From CALJFL01 sp047633055 (GTDB taxonomy: Bacteria > Pseudomonadota > Gammaproteobacteria > Pseudomonadales > Halieaceae), in NCBI GenBank assembly GCA_047633055.1, contig JBLIEI010000003.1, forward strand, positions 42,727 to 106,726: DNA of 64,000 bases. Direction: 5' to 3'. Position numbers and translations under genes: made by a program. Positions 34,438 through 45,578 of the stretch are shown here, piece after piece. Within the stretch, counting starts at the first letter, position 1, and every line of letters begins with the position of its first letter. The notes under the pieces are model-generated. The model had not been told where the DNA came from, ran no database searches, and worked only from the letters and a program-made list of their open reading frames with translations.

Positions 34438-35250
34438 GTGACAGCTGCAACAACCGTCCTGCTCGAGATTCCGGGGCTGGATTTACCCTTGCGTTTACAC
34501 GTCCACGGCAGCGCCGACCAGGTAGTGTCGGCGAGTTTGCGTGACAATCGAATCTGGGAGCCTTTTGAAACGTCTTTGTTTGTTGATTTGATCCAGCCCG
34601 GCGATGTGGTGGTCGATGTAGGCGCTAATATAGGTTACTTCTCTATTCTCGCTGGAGCGCTGGCAGGGCCCGCAGGCCAGATCTTCGCCGTTGAGCCAGA
34701 CCCGGATAATTATGCATTGGTAGCGGCCAACATTGCGCTGAATGATTTCGCCGATCGAGTTGTGGCAGAGCCGGTAGGACTGTCTGATGAAGATCAGGCT
34801 GGACGCCTTTACTTGAGCGAAGATAATCTCGGCGATCATCGAATATACCCGGGTGTTGGTGCGCGCCGTTCATGCGAGGTTCAACTGCGCAATGGCAGCG
34901 AGTTTCTGCGGGCACGAGTGTCCAGAATCGATTTCTTGAAGGTTGACACCCAGGGCAGTGAATATGCGGTATTGGCCGGTCTGATGTCTTTGCTAACGAC
35001 GCTTCCTCGAAGCCCACAGATTTTAGTGGAACTGACGCCATTTTCACTGCGACAGGCAGGTAGTAGTGGCCGTCAGCTGATTGAATTGCTGAACCAGCTG
35101 AATCAGCCTTTTTGGATCGTCGATCATGTTGAACACCGTCTGGTTGCCAGCACCGCCGAGGATCTGGCACGCTGGTGCGATAATGTCGATGTCTTCCCCG
35201 AGGACGAAGGCTTTATGAATATCTTGGTAGGCCGAGGGCGGATCCTGTAG
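34438..35250 (+). CDS. FkbM-family methyltransferase
   Basis: SAM-dependent methyltransferase of about 270 aa. The SAM-binding motif VVDVGANIGYFSIL is followed by AVEPDPDNYALVAANI, and the FkbM-type KVDTQGSEYAVLAG motif lies further on. Natural substrates in this family are sugar or polyketide hydroxyls, so the acceptor here is unknown. GTG 34438 with GGAAG five bases upstream is preferred; an earlier in-frame GTG at 34399 would add 13 residues. It follows fabY by 57 bp. Confidence 0.82.
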   Translation: MTAATTVLLEIPGLDLPLRLHVHGSADQVVSASLRDNRIWEPFETSLFVDLIQPGDVVVDVGANIGYFSILAGALAGPAGQIFAVEPDPDNYALVAANIALNDFADRVVAEPVGLSDEDQAGRLYLSEDNLGDHRIYPGVGARRSCEVQLRNGSEFLRARVSRIDFLKVDTQGSEYAVLAGLMSLLTTLPRSPQILVELTPFSLRQAGSSGRQLIELLNQLNQPFWIVDHVEHRLVASTAEDLARWCDNVDVFPEDEGFMNILVGRGRIL

Positions 35251-35356
35251 GACGGAAGGCGGTCCCGCAGTATTTGGCTGTTTGCTGGCGGACGCTTACT
35301 ACCTTTGGTTATTTGCTGGTATCATGCCCTGCGTTCTAGCTTCAGTTGTTAAAATC

Positions 35357-35914
35357 ATGTCCGAAATTCTAAAGTTCCTGCAATCTCGAAATTCGTCCCC
35401 AAAATTGATCGACCCGGCTCCTACTGCTGATCAACTTGCGTCCATGTTTAAGGCAGCATTGCGTGCCCCAGATCATGCCTGGCTGCGGCCCTCACGTTTT
35501 ATCACCATTGAGGGGGATCGGCGCGCCGATTTTGGCGAGGTACTTGAACGCTGTCTAGTGGCGCGCAATGCGGACGCCGAAAAGGCCGCGTGTACCAGGG
35601 CAATGAATGCGCCATTGCGCGCGCCACTATTAGTGGTTAGCGTGGTTGAAATCTCGGAGCATCCTAAGGTGCCAGCCGTTGAGCAGCGTTTGTCTGCAGG
35701 ATGCGCGGCTCACGCCTTGCTGCTGGCTGCAGAGGCTCAGGGCTATGCAGGGATTTGGCGTACAGGAGATGCGGCATTCGATCGTAGGGTAATGGATGCG
35801 CTGGGGCTCGCAGCGAATGAAGAAATAATTGGTTTTCTTTATATTGGTACTCGTGCCGGCAAAATTAAGTCACTCCCGGATCTCTCTCATGATGAGTTTG
35901 TTTCGCAGTGGTAA
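35357..35914 (+). CDS. Nitroreductase family protein, YdjA-like
   Basis: Single-domain FMN-dependent nitroreductase-family enzyme of 185 aa, the length of E. coli YdjA. Visible family features are FLQSRNSSPKLIDPAPT at the N terminus, RAPDHAWLRPSRFI and GCAAHALLLAAEAQGYAGIWRTG. The physiological substrate of this group is not known. ATG 35357 is chosen over the upstream open frame from 35282 because it gives the standard N terminus. The next gene starts 27 bp downstream. Confidence 0.86.
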   Translation: MSEILKFLQSRNSSPKLIDPAPTADQLASMFKAALRAPDHAWLRPSRFITIEGDRRADFGEVLERCLVARNADAEKAACTRAMNAPLRAPLLVVSVVEISEHPKVPAVEQRLSAGCAAHALLLAAEAQGYAGIWRTGDAAFDRRVMDALGLAANEEIIGFLYIGTRAGKIKSLPDLSHDEFVSQW

Positions 35915-35941
35915 CAACACCACATGCTTTGGAGAATGTCT

Positions 35942-36757
35942 ATGATGCCTGAATTTGAAACCCTGAACATTCAATTTGCGGAGCAGGTTGCCACGGTCAG
36001 TTTAAACCGCCCTGATAAAGCTAACTCCGTTAACCCTACTATGTGGGACGAGCTTCAGGTGTGCTTTGAGTGGTGTGATCAGGAGCCGGAAGTGCGCGCA
36101 GTAATTCTGGCCGGCAGGGGCAAACATTTCTGTGCGGGTCTGGATCTAGGCATGTTCAGTGACGGCCTGCATAGCTCCGATGAAGATCCAGCACGCCGTG
36201 CAGAGGCTTTCAGGCAAACGGTATTGGGTCTGCAGGCGAATCTTACTGCCATTGAAAAATGCCGCAAGCCGGTGTTGGCTGCTATTCACAATACTTGTAT
36301 CGGCGCGGGTGTCGATCTTACTTGTTGCTGTGATATGCGTTACGCCACTGAAGATGCCTTTTTCTCTATCCGGGAAATTGATATTGGCATGACAGCCGAT
36401 GTTGGAACGTTGCAACGGATGCCCAAAATAATTCCCGATGGTGTGGCGCGAGAACTCGCTTACACCGGACGTAATATGGACGCCGAAGAAGCGCGGCAAG
36501 TGGGTTATATTAATGCGGTGTTTCCCGACCGAGATACGCTACTGCAAGCGGTAACCGCTATCGCAAGAAATATTGCAAAGAAGTCACCGCTGGCGATTCG
36601 CGGCACCAAGGAAATGTTGCTCTATACCCGTGACCATTCGGTCGCTGATAGCCTCAACTATATAGCGACTTGGAATGCTGGTATGTTCAGCCAGAGGGAT
36701 ATCGCTGCAGGCGTGCTAGCACAAATGGAAAAGAAACAGGCCATTTACGACAACTAG
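35942..36757 (+). CDS. Delta3,5-delta2,4-dienoyl-CoA isomerase-like crotonase
   Basis: 271 aa crotonase. The segment CIGAGVDLTCCCDMRY and the following REIDIGMTADVGTLQRMPKI match the dienoyl-CoA isomerase (ECH1) pattern. It includes the two aspartates and one glutamate (GVDL, REID, TADVG) used to move conjugated double bonds in unsaturated fatty acid oxidation. The oxyanion loop is FCAGLDLGMF. ATG 35942 has GGAG 7 bp upstream. It may serve the same beta-oxidation network as the other crotonases in the window. Confidence 0.9.
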   Translation: MMPEFETLNIQFAEQVATVSLNRPDKANSVNPTMWDELQVCFEWCDQEPEVRAVILAGRGKHFCAGLDLGMFSDGLHSSDEDPARRAEAFRQTVLGLQANLTAIEKCRKPVLAAIHNTCIGAGVDLTCCCDMRYATEDAFFSIREIDIGMTADVGTLQRMPKIIPDGVARELAYTGRNMDAEEARQVGYINAVFPDRDTLLQAVTAIARNIAKKSPLAIRGTKEMLLYTRDHSVADSLNYIATWNAGMFSQRDIAAGVLAQMEKKQAIYDN

Positions 36758-36798
36758 ACAGAAATTGGCCTGCACGGGATGGTATCGGAGCTTAAGTA

Positions 36799-37731
36799 AT
36801 GCGCTTGCTGTCATGGATCAATAAGCCCTGGATTCACTTTTTGATTCTTGGCGTTCTGCTTTTTAATCTGCAGTCCTGGGTGTATCCGCCGTCCAAACCC
36901 GTGGTTGGGCCGCTGCCAGACGCTCGTATAGAGGCTTTGCAGCAGCAATGGCAGCTCACCACCGGGCGACCGCCCTCCCAAGAGCAACTGACCCGCATGA
37001 TAGCTGCGGAATTAGATCGCGATATGCTTTTTCAACGCGCGCTGGCCTATGAATTACATCTTTACGACACGGTCGTTTACCAGCGACTGTTGCGCAATAT
37101 GCGTTTTTTGCAGCTGGGCGAAGATAAAACGGATCAAGAGCTCTACCAGCAGGCACTGGAAATGCGATTACACCTGGGTGACGAGGTGGTCAAGCGCAGG
37201 ATGATACAGGTGATGGAACAATTGCTGCTGTCTGCCAGTCCTCCGCTGGCAGTGACCGACGCGGAAATAGCGGCTGAGTTTGACGCCCGCCACGAGGAAC
37301 TTCGGCGACCACCACGCTACAGTGTCGCCCATCTTTACTTCACCAAAGAGCGAGACGCGGAGATAACAGAGGTTATCGAGGCCATCGAAGCGCAGGGTCT
37401 TGATGCCCGGACTGCACGAAAAATGAGTTCCCCATTCCTGCCAGGCTATGAGTTCAAAGAGCAGACGCCCGATCAACTGGCCCGTCACTTCGGCACTGAC
37501 TTTGTGACGAACTTACAAACAGCTCAGCCGATGGCGGGTGATTGGGTAGGGCCTATTCGGTCTACCTATGGACAGCATTACGTTTGGGTAGAAGCGATTG
37601 AAACTGAACGGGACGCCAGACTGGAAGAAGTTAGAACGCGGTTGACACGTGATCTGGAAACACGTGCGCGAAGAGAGGCGCTGGCACAAGCCATTGCCTC
37701 GCTTCGGGATCAATTTGAGGTGCGTCGCTAA
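36799..37731 (+). CDS. PPIC-type peptidylprolyl isomerase, membrane-anchored
   Basis: 310 aa predicted envelope protein. An N-terminal membrane anchor (PWIHFLILGVLLFNLQSWVY) is followed by a helical SurA/PpiD-like region. A rotamase-like domain covers about residues 170-270 (RYSVAHLYFTKE, WVGPIRSTYGQHYVWV). It probably folds or delivers a membrane or periplasmic protein. The stop overlaps the ATG of a HupE/UreJ gene by one base, so that protein is the natural client candidate. Confidence 0.82.
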   Translation: MRLLSWINKPWIHFLILGVLLFNLQSWVYPPSKPVVGPLPDARIEALQQQWQLTTGRPPSQEQLTRMIAAELDRDMLFQRALAYELHLYDTVVYQRLLRNMRFLQLGEDKTDQELYQQALEMRLHLGDEVVKRRMIQVMEQLLLSASPPLAVTDAEIAAEFDARHEELRRPPRYSVAHLYFTKERDAEITEVIEAIEAQGLDARTARKMSSPFLPGYEFKEQTPDQLARHFGTDFVTNLQTAQPMAGDWVGPIRSTYGQHYVWVEAIETERDARLEEVRTRLTRDLETRARREALAQAIASLRDQFEVRR

Positions 37732-38723
37732 TGGTCAGGAGGATCGTACTGCTATTAATGACGTTGTGCGTCGTGCAATTTGCGCAAGCTCACCGGTTCG
37801 CCCCTTCACTATTGAAAGTTATCGAAACGGCGAGCGGCCAGTTTAATATGGTGTGGAAAACTCCGGCACAGGGCACAAGCAATATACCGCTACGGCCAAC
37901 CTGGCCAGAGAGCTGTGCCGTTAGTAATGCTAGTCCGCCACAAATGGAAGGCACGGGCAAAGTCAGTAGTTGGCAGTTGAGCTGTGAGTTTGGTCCCGAG
38001 GGTTTGATCGGACAGCAGTTAGGTGTCTCAGGTCTGGGAGCAAATCAGGCTTCCGCCATGCTGATGATAACGCTGTTGGACGGCCGCATTTATCAAGAGG
38101 TGCTGAGTGCGGCGGAGGCCGTATTTATGGTACCCGCAGAACCCAGTACTGGTGAAGTGATGGGCGACTACTCGGTGCTGGGTATGGAGCACATTTGGAG
38201 TGGCATCGACCACCTGCTTTTTGTCTTCGGTTTGCTCCTCTTGGTAGGCGGGGGCAGCCGCCTGTTGTGGACTATCACAGCCTTCACTTTCGGGCACAGT
38301 ATTACGTTATCCCTGGTGACACTTGGCTACTTTAATTACCCGGTTGCGCTGGTGGAATTTACTATTGCGCTGAGTATCTTCCTGTTGGCGGTTGAACTTA
38401 CCCGCAAGGGGCGCAGCGACTTCTTATGGCGTCAGCCCTGGTGGTTAGCGGGTTGCTTTGGATTACTCCATGGCATGGGCTTTGCCGGTGCTCTCGCAGA
38501 GACCGGCCTACCGCAGGACAATGTGCCCCTGGCTTTGCTGTTCTTTAATATCGGCATTGAAATCGGGCAGATTGCGTTTATCGCGGCAGTGATGGCCCTC
38601 TGGTTTGTGGTGCGGCAACCGCTCGCCCCTTGGCAAGATCGACTTTGGCCGGTACCGGTGTATGTCCTTGGTAGTCTATCTGCCATGTGGTGTATAGAAC
38701 GAGGGCTCGAGGTGCTGGGCTGA
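37731..38723 (+). CDS. HupE/UreJ family membrane protein
   Basis: 330 aa protein with a signal peptide (RIVLLLMTLCVVQFAQA), a soluble periplasmic domain to about residue 140, and then six or so transmembrane helices. The HupE/UreJ motifs are visible: SGIDHLLFVFG, FTFGHSITLS and LHGMGFAGAL, with the His and Asp/Glu residues proposed to bind metal. Family members are linked to nickel or cobalt handling, but the long-signal form next to a PPIase has no proven role. It is overlapped by the PPIase gene upstream and followed by a TPR lipoprotein. Confidence 0.85.
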   Translation: MVRRIVLLLMTLCVVQFAQAHRFAPSLLKVIETASGQFNMVWKTPAQGTSNIPLRPTWPESCAVSNASPPQMEGTGKVSSWQLSCEFGPEGLIGQQLGVSGLGANQASAMLMITLLDGRIYQEVLSAAEAVFMVPAEPSTGEVMGDYSVLGMEHIWSGIDHLLFVFGLLLLVGGGSRLLWTITAFTFGHSITLSLVTLGYFNYPVALVEFTIALSIFLLAVELTRKGRSDFLWRQPWWLAGCFGLLHGMGFAGALAETGLPQDNVPLALLFFNIGIEIGQIAFIAAVMALWFVVRQPLAPWQDRLWPVPVYVLGSLSAMWCIERGLEVLG

Positions 38724-38809
38724 GGCCGTTGCGCGATCGACATTTCTCAACTAATCTCATTCTTTATAGCGACCTGAGCGCAGGCACTCTGCGCATGGCG
38801 GAGAGCCTT

Positions 38810-40504
<1,695 letters not shown>

Positions 40505-40721
40505 TTAAACTTCAACTGGGCTGTCTGATCTAGCGCTGCAGCCCACAAACTCCTTGCCCGGCCAATAGTTTAGGTCTAAAATTTTCCGCGTCTGAAACTA
40601 TTATTTGCAAAGCGATTGTGAAGCGGGCACCGACACTCGAAATTTTGAAATTCACTGCGGGTATGAGGTTCACCAAGCCTGTTGCGTTACAGCGTAAATC
40701 AACCATCGAGAAGGCGACATA

Positions 40722-41816
40722 ATGTTTAACAACAATAAGTTGAAGCTCGGCATTTTTTCCTCCAATTGTTCGGGGGGCATGGCGGTTACCAAGGTCGAAG
40801 AGCGTTGGCGGAATGACTGGGACAACAACATCCGTCTGGTTAAAATGTGTGATGAAGCTGGCATAGAATTCATGTTGCCTATTGCCCGGTGGATTGGTTA
40901 CGGGGGCGAAACCGATTTTCATGGCGGTGTCCTGGAGACCGTTACCTGGGCAGCGGGGTTGCTTGCAAATTCTACTAATATCAACATATTTGCCACCGTG
41001 CACACGGCATTTAATCACCCGATAGTTTCCGCTAAACAGCTCGCCACCATTGACCATTTGGGTGGCGGCCGCGTTGGCCTCAATGTGGTTGCCGGCTGGA
41101 ACAAGCCAGAATACGAGGCTTTTGGTCTCGACCTTCCTGAGAATCATGTTGAGCGCTATGCGCGCGCGCAGGAGTGGTACGACTACGTCAAAAAAATCTG
41201 GACGGAGGAGAGTGCGTTCGATTGGGATGGAAAATATTTCCGTGGCAAAGGTATTTACGGAAATCCAAGACCCTTGCAAGACCACGTGCCGATTCTGAAT
41301 GCAGCGGCCTCCGAAGAGGGTAGGAAATTTGCGATGCGTAATGCGGACTTCCTGTATACCCCGGTGTTTGATTATGATCAGGCCAGGGAGGTGGTCGCCG
41401 ATGTAAAGCAAAAGTCCGCGGTGGTTAATCGAAATGTAGGCGTACTCACGTTTTGTACTGTTGTATGCAGGCCGACACAGCAGGAAGCCGATGACTATCT
41501 CGACTATTACGCCAATCAGAATGCCGATTGGGACGCAGTGGATTACCTGATGAAACTACAGGGTATGCACGCACAGTCTTTTACACCGGAAGCTTTGGCC
41601 AATTTCCGCGATCGGTTTGCCTCTGGCCACGGTGGCTTCCCCCTGGTGGGAACTCCCGACAAGATTGCCGATGAGTTGGAAAAGCTCAGCGCAACCGGGG
41701 TAGCAGGCACGGCACTGGCTTTTGTAGACTACGCCGAGGAATTCCCCTATTTTCGTGATGAGGTAATGCCGCGACTGGAGCAAAAGGGTTTACGGCAACC
41801 TGCGGGGCAGGCGTAG
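40722..41816 (+). CDS. LLM-class flavin-dependent monooxygenase, RutA-like
   Basis: 364 aa luciferase-like monooxygenase. Patterns resemble RutA and related C-N or C-S cleaving enzymes: RWIGYGGETDFHGGVLE, IDHLGGGRVGLNVVAGWNKPEY and GTPDKIADELEKLS. It uses FMNH2 from a separate reductase to oxygenate a small substrate, which is not identifiable here. A 217-bp spacer precedes it, and AAGG lies about 10 bp before the ATG. The stop touches the start of the Tat-signal subunit gene, beginning an oxidation cassette that runs to 44698. Confidence 0.87.
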   Translation: MFNNNKLKLGIFSSNCSGGMAVTKVEERWRNDWDNNIRLVKMCDEAGIEFMLPIARWIGYGGETDFHGGVLETVTWAAGLLANSTNINIFATVHTAFNHPIVSAKQLATIDHLGGGRVGLNVVAGWNKPEYEAFGLDLPENHVERYARAQEWYDYVKKIWTEESAFDWDGKYFRGKGIYGNPRPLQDHVPILNAAASEEGRKFAMRNADFLYTPVFDYDQAREVVADVKQKSAVVNRNVGVLTFCTVVCRPTQQEADDYLDYYANQNADWDAVDYLMKLQGMHAQSFTPEALANFRDRFASGHGGFPLVGTPDKIADELEKLSATGVAGTALAFVDYAEEFPYFRDEVMPRLEQKGLRQPAGQA

Positions 41817-42428
41817 ATGGAATTACTGGAAGTTGGAGAAGTTACCACGATGATTGAAGACGGAGCCTCGATTACAAGCGGTCGGCGACAGTTTTTGCGC
41901 AATTCGGGCCTTGTGCTATCTTTCACTTTAGGGGCAAAGACCCTGCTACTGACGCCGGCTGAGGCGAGTGCTAAAAACATACCGTTGAAAATTTTGACGC
42001 CTGCAGAAGCGGCCACCCTGGGTGATTTTGCCGATGCTCTGGTGCCAGGAGCCTATGCTGCCGGCGTAGTTCATTTTATTGACCACCAGTTGGCCGTCCC
42101 ACAAGAAGATTCTCTCCTTATGCTGCAATATCTCGGTGTTCCACACGCAGGTTTTATCGACTTTTATAAGGCGGCACTTGTGGGTGCTGCGGGTGCAGCC
42201 AGAGCCCGCTTCAAGAGCGATTGGGCCCGGCTGGATAGTGCTCAGGCGGCAGAAATCGCCGCTTTGCTCAATGGGCCAGATCCAGAAGGTTGGAGTGGCC
42301 CGCCGTCCGGGTTTTTCAGTTTCGTGGTGAGAGCCGATGCCTGTGACGTGGTCTACGGCACGGAATCTGGTTTTGACAGCTTGGGTATTCCCTATATGGC
42401 CCACATTCAACCCGCCACGGAGTGGTAA
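41817..42428 (+). CDS. Gluconate 2-dehydrogenase subunit 3-like Tat-secreted protein
   Basis: 203 aa protein with a twin-arginine signal (GRRQFLRNSGLVLSF, Arg pair at residues 23-24) and a cleavage region near AEASA. The mature part resembles the small subunit that accompanies GMC flavoproteins. The partner GMC protein encoded next lacks its own signal, so hitchhiker export by Tat is likely. The start may instead be ATG 41850, which has GGAG upstream and shortens the n-region by 11 residues. It overlaps the frame of the next gene slightly at the 3' end. Confidence 0.85.
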   Translation: MELLEVGEVTTMIEDGASITSGRRQFLRNSGLVLSFTLGAKTLLLTPAEASAKNIPLKILTPAEAATLGDFADALVPGAYAAGVVHFIDHQLAVPQEDSLLMLQYLGVPHAGFIDFYKAALVGAAGAARARFKSDWARLDSAQAAEIAALLNGPDPEGWSGPPSGFFSFVVRADACDVVYGTESGFDSLGIPYMAHIQPATEW

Positions 42429-42430
42429 CG

Positions 42431-43996
42431 ATGAGCCGTCTTACTAGTGTTGAACAAGTCGACGTGGTTATCGTCGGCGCTGGTGCCGCCGGCGGCGTGA
42501 TTGCTGATCGAGCCGTCGCCGCTGGTAAACAGGTGTTACTTTTGGAGGCTGGCCCTGCTCGCGGCATGAGCGACCTGGTTAGCTCGCAGATCTGGGCGCG
42601 CAAACTAAAATGGTCGGGCGCGCCGGTAGAAGAGCATGGCGACCTCAAGATTGGGCATGGTTTTAATGCGGGCTGGGGCACGGGCGGCAGTGCTATGCAC
42701 CACTACGGCGTCTGGCCCAGGTTGCATGAGGCAGATTTCAGTACTGCCACGAAGTACGGCGTGGGCCTGGACTGGCCCATTTCCTACGATGAATTACGGC
42801 CTTACTACGATAAGGTACAGGCCGATGTGGGTATCAGTGGTGATGCGGAGCAGGAAAGCTGGCGGCCACCGGGAGAGCATTACCCATTGCCGCCACTGCC
42901 AGTGTTCGCTCAGGGGCAGGTTATCGCCAGAGGTTTTAAAGCGCTTGGGCTTAACACCGCGCCGATTCCAGTGGCGGTTAATACGAGAGAGTACAAAGGT
43001 CGGGCTGCTTGCCTCTACGATGGCTGGTGTGATGCGGGCTGCCCGATTGGCGCCCTGGCTAATCCGCTGGCGACCTATCTGGGTTGGGCGCTAAAGGCAG
43101 GGGCTGAGATCAGAAACAGAGCCACTGTGACACGTGTTTTACACGACCAAAAGGGTACCCGGGTAACTGGCGTGGAGTATGTCGATGCTCAGGGGGTGCG
43201 CCATCAGGTGCTAGCCGGTACCGTAGTACTGGCCGCTTTTGCCGTTCAAAACGCACGTTTGTTATTGGCTTCTGCCAGCAGCACTCATCCCCATGGCTTG
43301 TCCAATCACAATGACCAGGTCGGTCGCTATCTGATGACCCACCCCGCAGCCTCGGTCTATGGCCTGTTTGAAGACGAGACTATGCCTCACCTGGGCGCCA
43401 CTGCCGGACAATTGATCTGCCAGGAAAACTACGACGATAAACAGCCTTCAGCCGACCGGTTTGGGTCGTATCAATGGTTGATTGCCAATGCCGTCAAACC
43501 CAACGATCTGCTCGGAATCTCCACTTCTCGCCCCGATATTGTTGGTGCGGCACTGCAACCGTTTATGAAGCGTGCGGCAAAACACTTCGGTAATATGGTC
43601 TGCGTTGCCGAGGACGTGGCCTCGCCGGACAATCGCGTTACATTATCCAGCAATAAAGATGCCCATGGCGTGCCTCTGGCCAGCACTGTCCACAATATTG
43701 CGCAGGCATCTGCTGTCACGTTGGATGCTGCCCTGGTTCAGGGAAAAGCGGTGTTCGAGGCGGGCGGAGCGGCCGAAGCCTGGACGGGACCCCGATTCGG
43801 TATGCATCTAATGGGTGGCACAGTCATGGGGCGTAACCCGGCAGACTCAGTTGCCGACGCCAATGGCCGTTGTCATGAATTGGAAAATCTGTATATTGCG
43901 GGTCCGGGATTGTTTCCCTCCAGTGGGGCGGTTAACCCCACGTTTACTCTTCATGCATTGGCGCTGCGCACGGCCGAGCACCTTTTTAACAGCTAG
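42431..43996 (+). CDS. GMC-family oxidoreductase, large flavoprotein subunit
   Basis: 521 aa FAD-dependent alcohol dehydrogenase of the glucose-methanol-choline family. The Rossmann motif VIVGAGAAGGVIADRA is at the N terminus. The GMC substrate-domain motif GWGTGGSAMHHYGVWPR follows, and the C-terminal FAD motif is GAVNPTFTLHALALRTAEHL. The catalytic His region reads GMHLMGGTVMG. It probably oxidises a hydroxyl to a carbonyl in the periplasm and passes electrons to the respiratory chain. ATG 42431 lies 2 bp after the preceding stop; the frame is open from GTG 42422. Confidence 0.9.
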   Translation: MSRLTSVEQVDVVIVGAGAAGGVIADRAVAAGKQVLLLEAGPARGMSDLVSSQIWARKLKWSGAPVEEHGDLKIGHGFNAGWGTGGSAMHHYGVWPRLHEADFSTATKYGVGLDWPISYDELRPYYDKVQADVGISGDAEQESWRPPGEHYPLPPLPVFAQGQVIARGFKALGLNTAPIPVAVNTREYKGRAACLYDGWCDAGCPIGALANPLATYLGWALKAGAEIRNRATVTRVLHDQKGTRVTGVEYVDAQGVRHQVLAGTVVLAAFAVQNARLLLASASSTHPHGLSNHNDQVGRYLMTHPAASVYGLFEDETMPHLGATAGQLICQENYDDKQPSADRFGSYQWLIANAVKPNDLLGISTSRPDIVGAALQPFMKRAAKHFGNMVCVAEDVASPDNRVTLSSNKDAHGVPLASTVHNIAQASAVTLDAALVQGKAVFEAGGAAEAWTGPRFGMHLMGGTVMGRNPADSVADANGRCHELENLYIAGPGLFPSSGAVNPTFTLHALALRTAEHLFNS

Positions 43997-44008
43997 CGAG
44001 ACTTTTTG

Positions 44009-44698
44009 ATGACGTCACTTGTTACATTTGAAGAAACAGAACAATACAGCCAGATTGTCCTGGACGACGGTAAAGCCAATGCGCTTTCTCCGGACATGAT
44101 CGCAGCGGTTCACGCCGCTCTGGATCAAGCGGATGTCGCCGGGAAAGTGATAGTGATTGCTGGTCGCCCGGGAAAATTTTCCGCGGGGTTCGATCTGTCA
44201 ATTATGAGCCAGGGTGGCGATGCGGCCACTAAATTGCTGCGCGATGGTGCGAACTTATCCCTGCGGTTGCTTAAATCGAAAACGCCGGTAGTGCTGGCGG
44301 CAACCGGCCATGCGCTGGCAATGGGCGGATTATTGTTATTGTCTGGTGATTACCGGATAGGTGGCAAGGGCAAGTATAAGATTGGCCTCAACGAAGTGGC
44401 AATCGGTATGACGATGCCTTATTTCGCGGTGATTCTTGGTGAAACCAGACTAGCCAGAAATTATATAAGCCGCGCTGTGGTTTGCGCTCAGCTTTACGAT
44501 GCCGAAGAGGCGGTCAATGCAGGGTTTTTGGATGAGGCCGTTGACGAAGGGGACGTTATCCCGCGCGCGCAGGCATTGGCTGAGCAGCTATCCGGGGTAA
44601 ATATGGAAGCCCATTACGGCACCAAGTGTCGGGTCCGGGAGGCTATGTACCTTGCGATGGAGGCCGCCATTAGCCAAGAGTTTGCGCACGAACGCTAG
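44009..44698 (+). CDS. Crotonase/enoyl-CoA hydratase family protein
   Basis: 229 aa crotonase, shorter than usual. The oxyanion loop is FSAGFDLSIMSQ. The first hydratase Glu position is hydrophobic (AMGGLLLLSGDYR) while a Glu is kept in GLNEVAIGMTMP, so the reaction may be isomerisation, hydrolysis or hydration of an atypical CoA ester. ATG 44009 is preferred over TTG 44006. It follows the GMC gene by 12 bp and ends the oxidation cassette. Confidence 0.83.
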   Translation: MTSLVTFEETEQYSQIVLDDGKANALSPDMIAAVHAALDQADVAGKVIVIAGRPGKFSAGFDLSIMSQGGDAATKLLRDGANLSLRLLKSKTPVVLAATGHALAMGGLLLLSGDYRIGGKGKYKIGLNEVAIGMTMPYFAVILGETRLARNYISRAVVCAQLYDAEEAVNAGFLDEAVDEGDVIPRAQALAEQLSGVNMEAHYGTKCRVREAMYLAMEAAISQEFAHER

Positions 44699-44727
44699 GA
44701 TTTCCGGAACGTCTGGGCTGGCAGCCC

Positions 44728-45513
44728 TTAGGGGTTGCCGGGCCACTGTTCCATTTCAATAAACGGGTGAAACGCCAGTTCGATTCCCTGACTAACGTTG
44801 TTCTCATTTTCAAGAATACTGCGACGACGAACGTATCGTCCTCTGGAAGACCGGGTATCGATCGCGTCGGTGGCATCCATCCCACCCCGGCTGCTAAACA
44901 GCTGTTGGAGTTCGGTATCGTAGATACTGATCTGCAGCGAGGCCACCGCGGCCTGCATATTCCAGTCGAAATCCCCTGACACGCCGGCTCCAGGACCCTG
45001 TAGCGAAGGCTTGCGACTGACGCCGTCCCAGCGGGCCAAGTGCTTCAAACCGCCGCTGAAGGACACTTCGAGTTCCACCAGATCAGTGAATATAAACGCA
45101 TCCACACTGGTATCTTCTACCATTTGGTCACGCACGCTCTGCATGATCTGTGAAAAAGTTTTCATATTGATCTTGCCCGTCGTGGGATCCACCGGGTCGC
45201 CAAAGGCGCGGGAAGCATTATTATAATGCTGAGTAAACTCGCGCTGGGGTAAAACCTTATAGCCATTGTCCTTGAGGTAGGTGCTTACCAGACCATCTAT
45301 TCTGGGCGCCTCCTTCTCCAGGTAGCTGCGCGACGGTATACCCAGATTGACGTGGGCAATCACCACAGTCTGTATCGTTGACGTGGCCATCCGCTCTTCA
45401 TTCAAACTAAAGGGGAATACACTGGGGTTGTAGCTTGCACCGCTGCTACAAGCCATGATGAAAATGATAGCAATTAAGGCCATCAGGCGCGAAAGAGAGG
45501 GGACAATACGCAT
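44728..45513 (-). CDS. Hypothetical lipoprotein
   Basis: 261 aa protein with a lipobox (LMALIAIIFIMACSSG; lipidated Cys about residue 22) at the N terminus when ATG 45513 is used. The frame is open 75 codons further upstream, but that part has no secretion signal and overlaps the promoter region of the next gene. The mature sequence contains mixed alpha/beta stretches (TIQTVVIAHVNLGIPSRSY, DAFIFTDLVELEVSFSGG) and an RR-rich linker. No family is recognised. It is divergent from the YbfF-type hydrolase gene. Confidence 0.72.
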   Translation of the reverse strand: MRIVPSLSRLMALIAIIFIMACSSGASYNPSVFPFSLNEERMATSTIQTVVIAHVNLGIPSRSYLEKEAPRIDGLVSTYLKDNGYKVLPQREFTQHYNNASRAFGDPVDPTTGKINMKTFSQIMQSVRDQMVEDTSVDAFIFTDLVELEVSFSGGLKHLARWDGVSRKPSLQGPGAGVSGDFDWNMQAAVASLQISIYDTELQQLFSSRGGMDATDAIDTRSSRGRYVRRRSILENENNVSQGIELAFHPFIEMEQWPGNP

Positions 45514-45578
45514 GCTAGGTTCCGATCCGTTATAGTGCTGGTCATGGTAGCAAAATCTGATGAAGGGCACAGCGGCTA

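Noticed and set aside
40530..41411. 293-codon minus-strand frame opposite the LLM monooxygenase
   Set aside because: It overlaps a clearly recognisable gene on the other strand and has no family-like motif.
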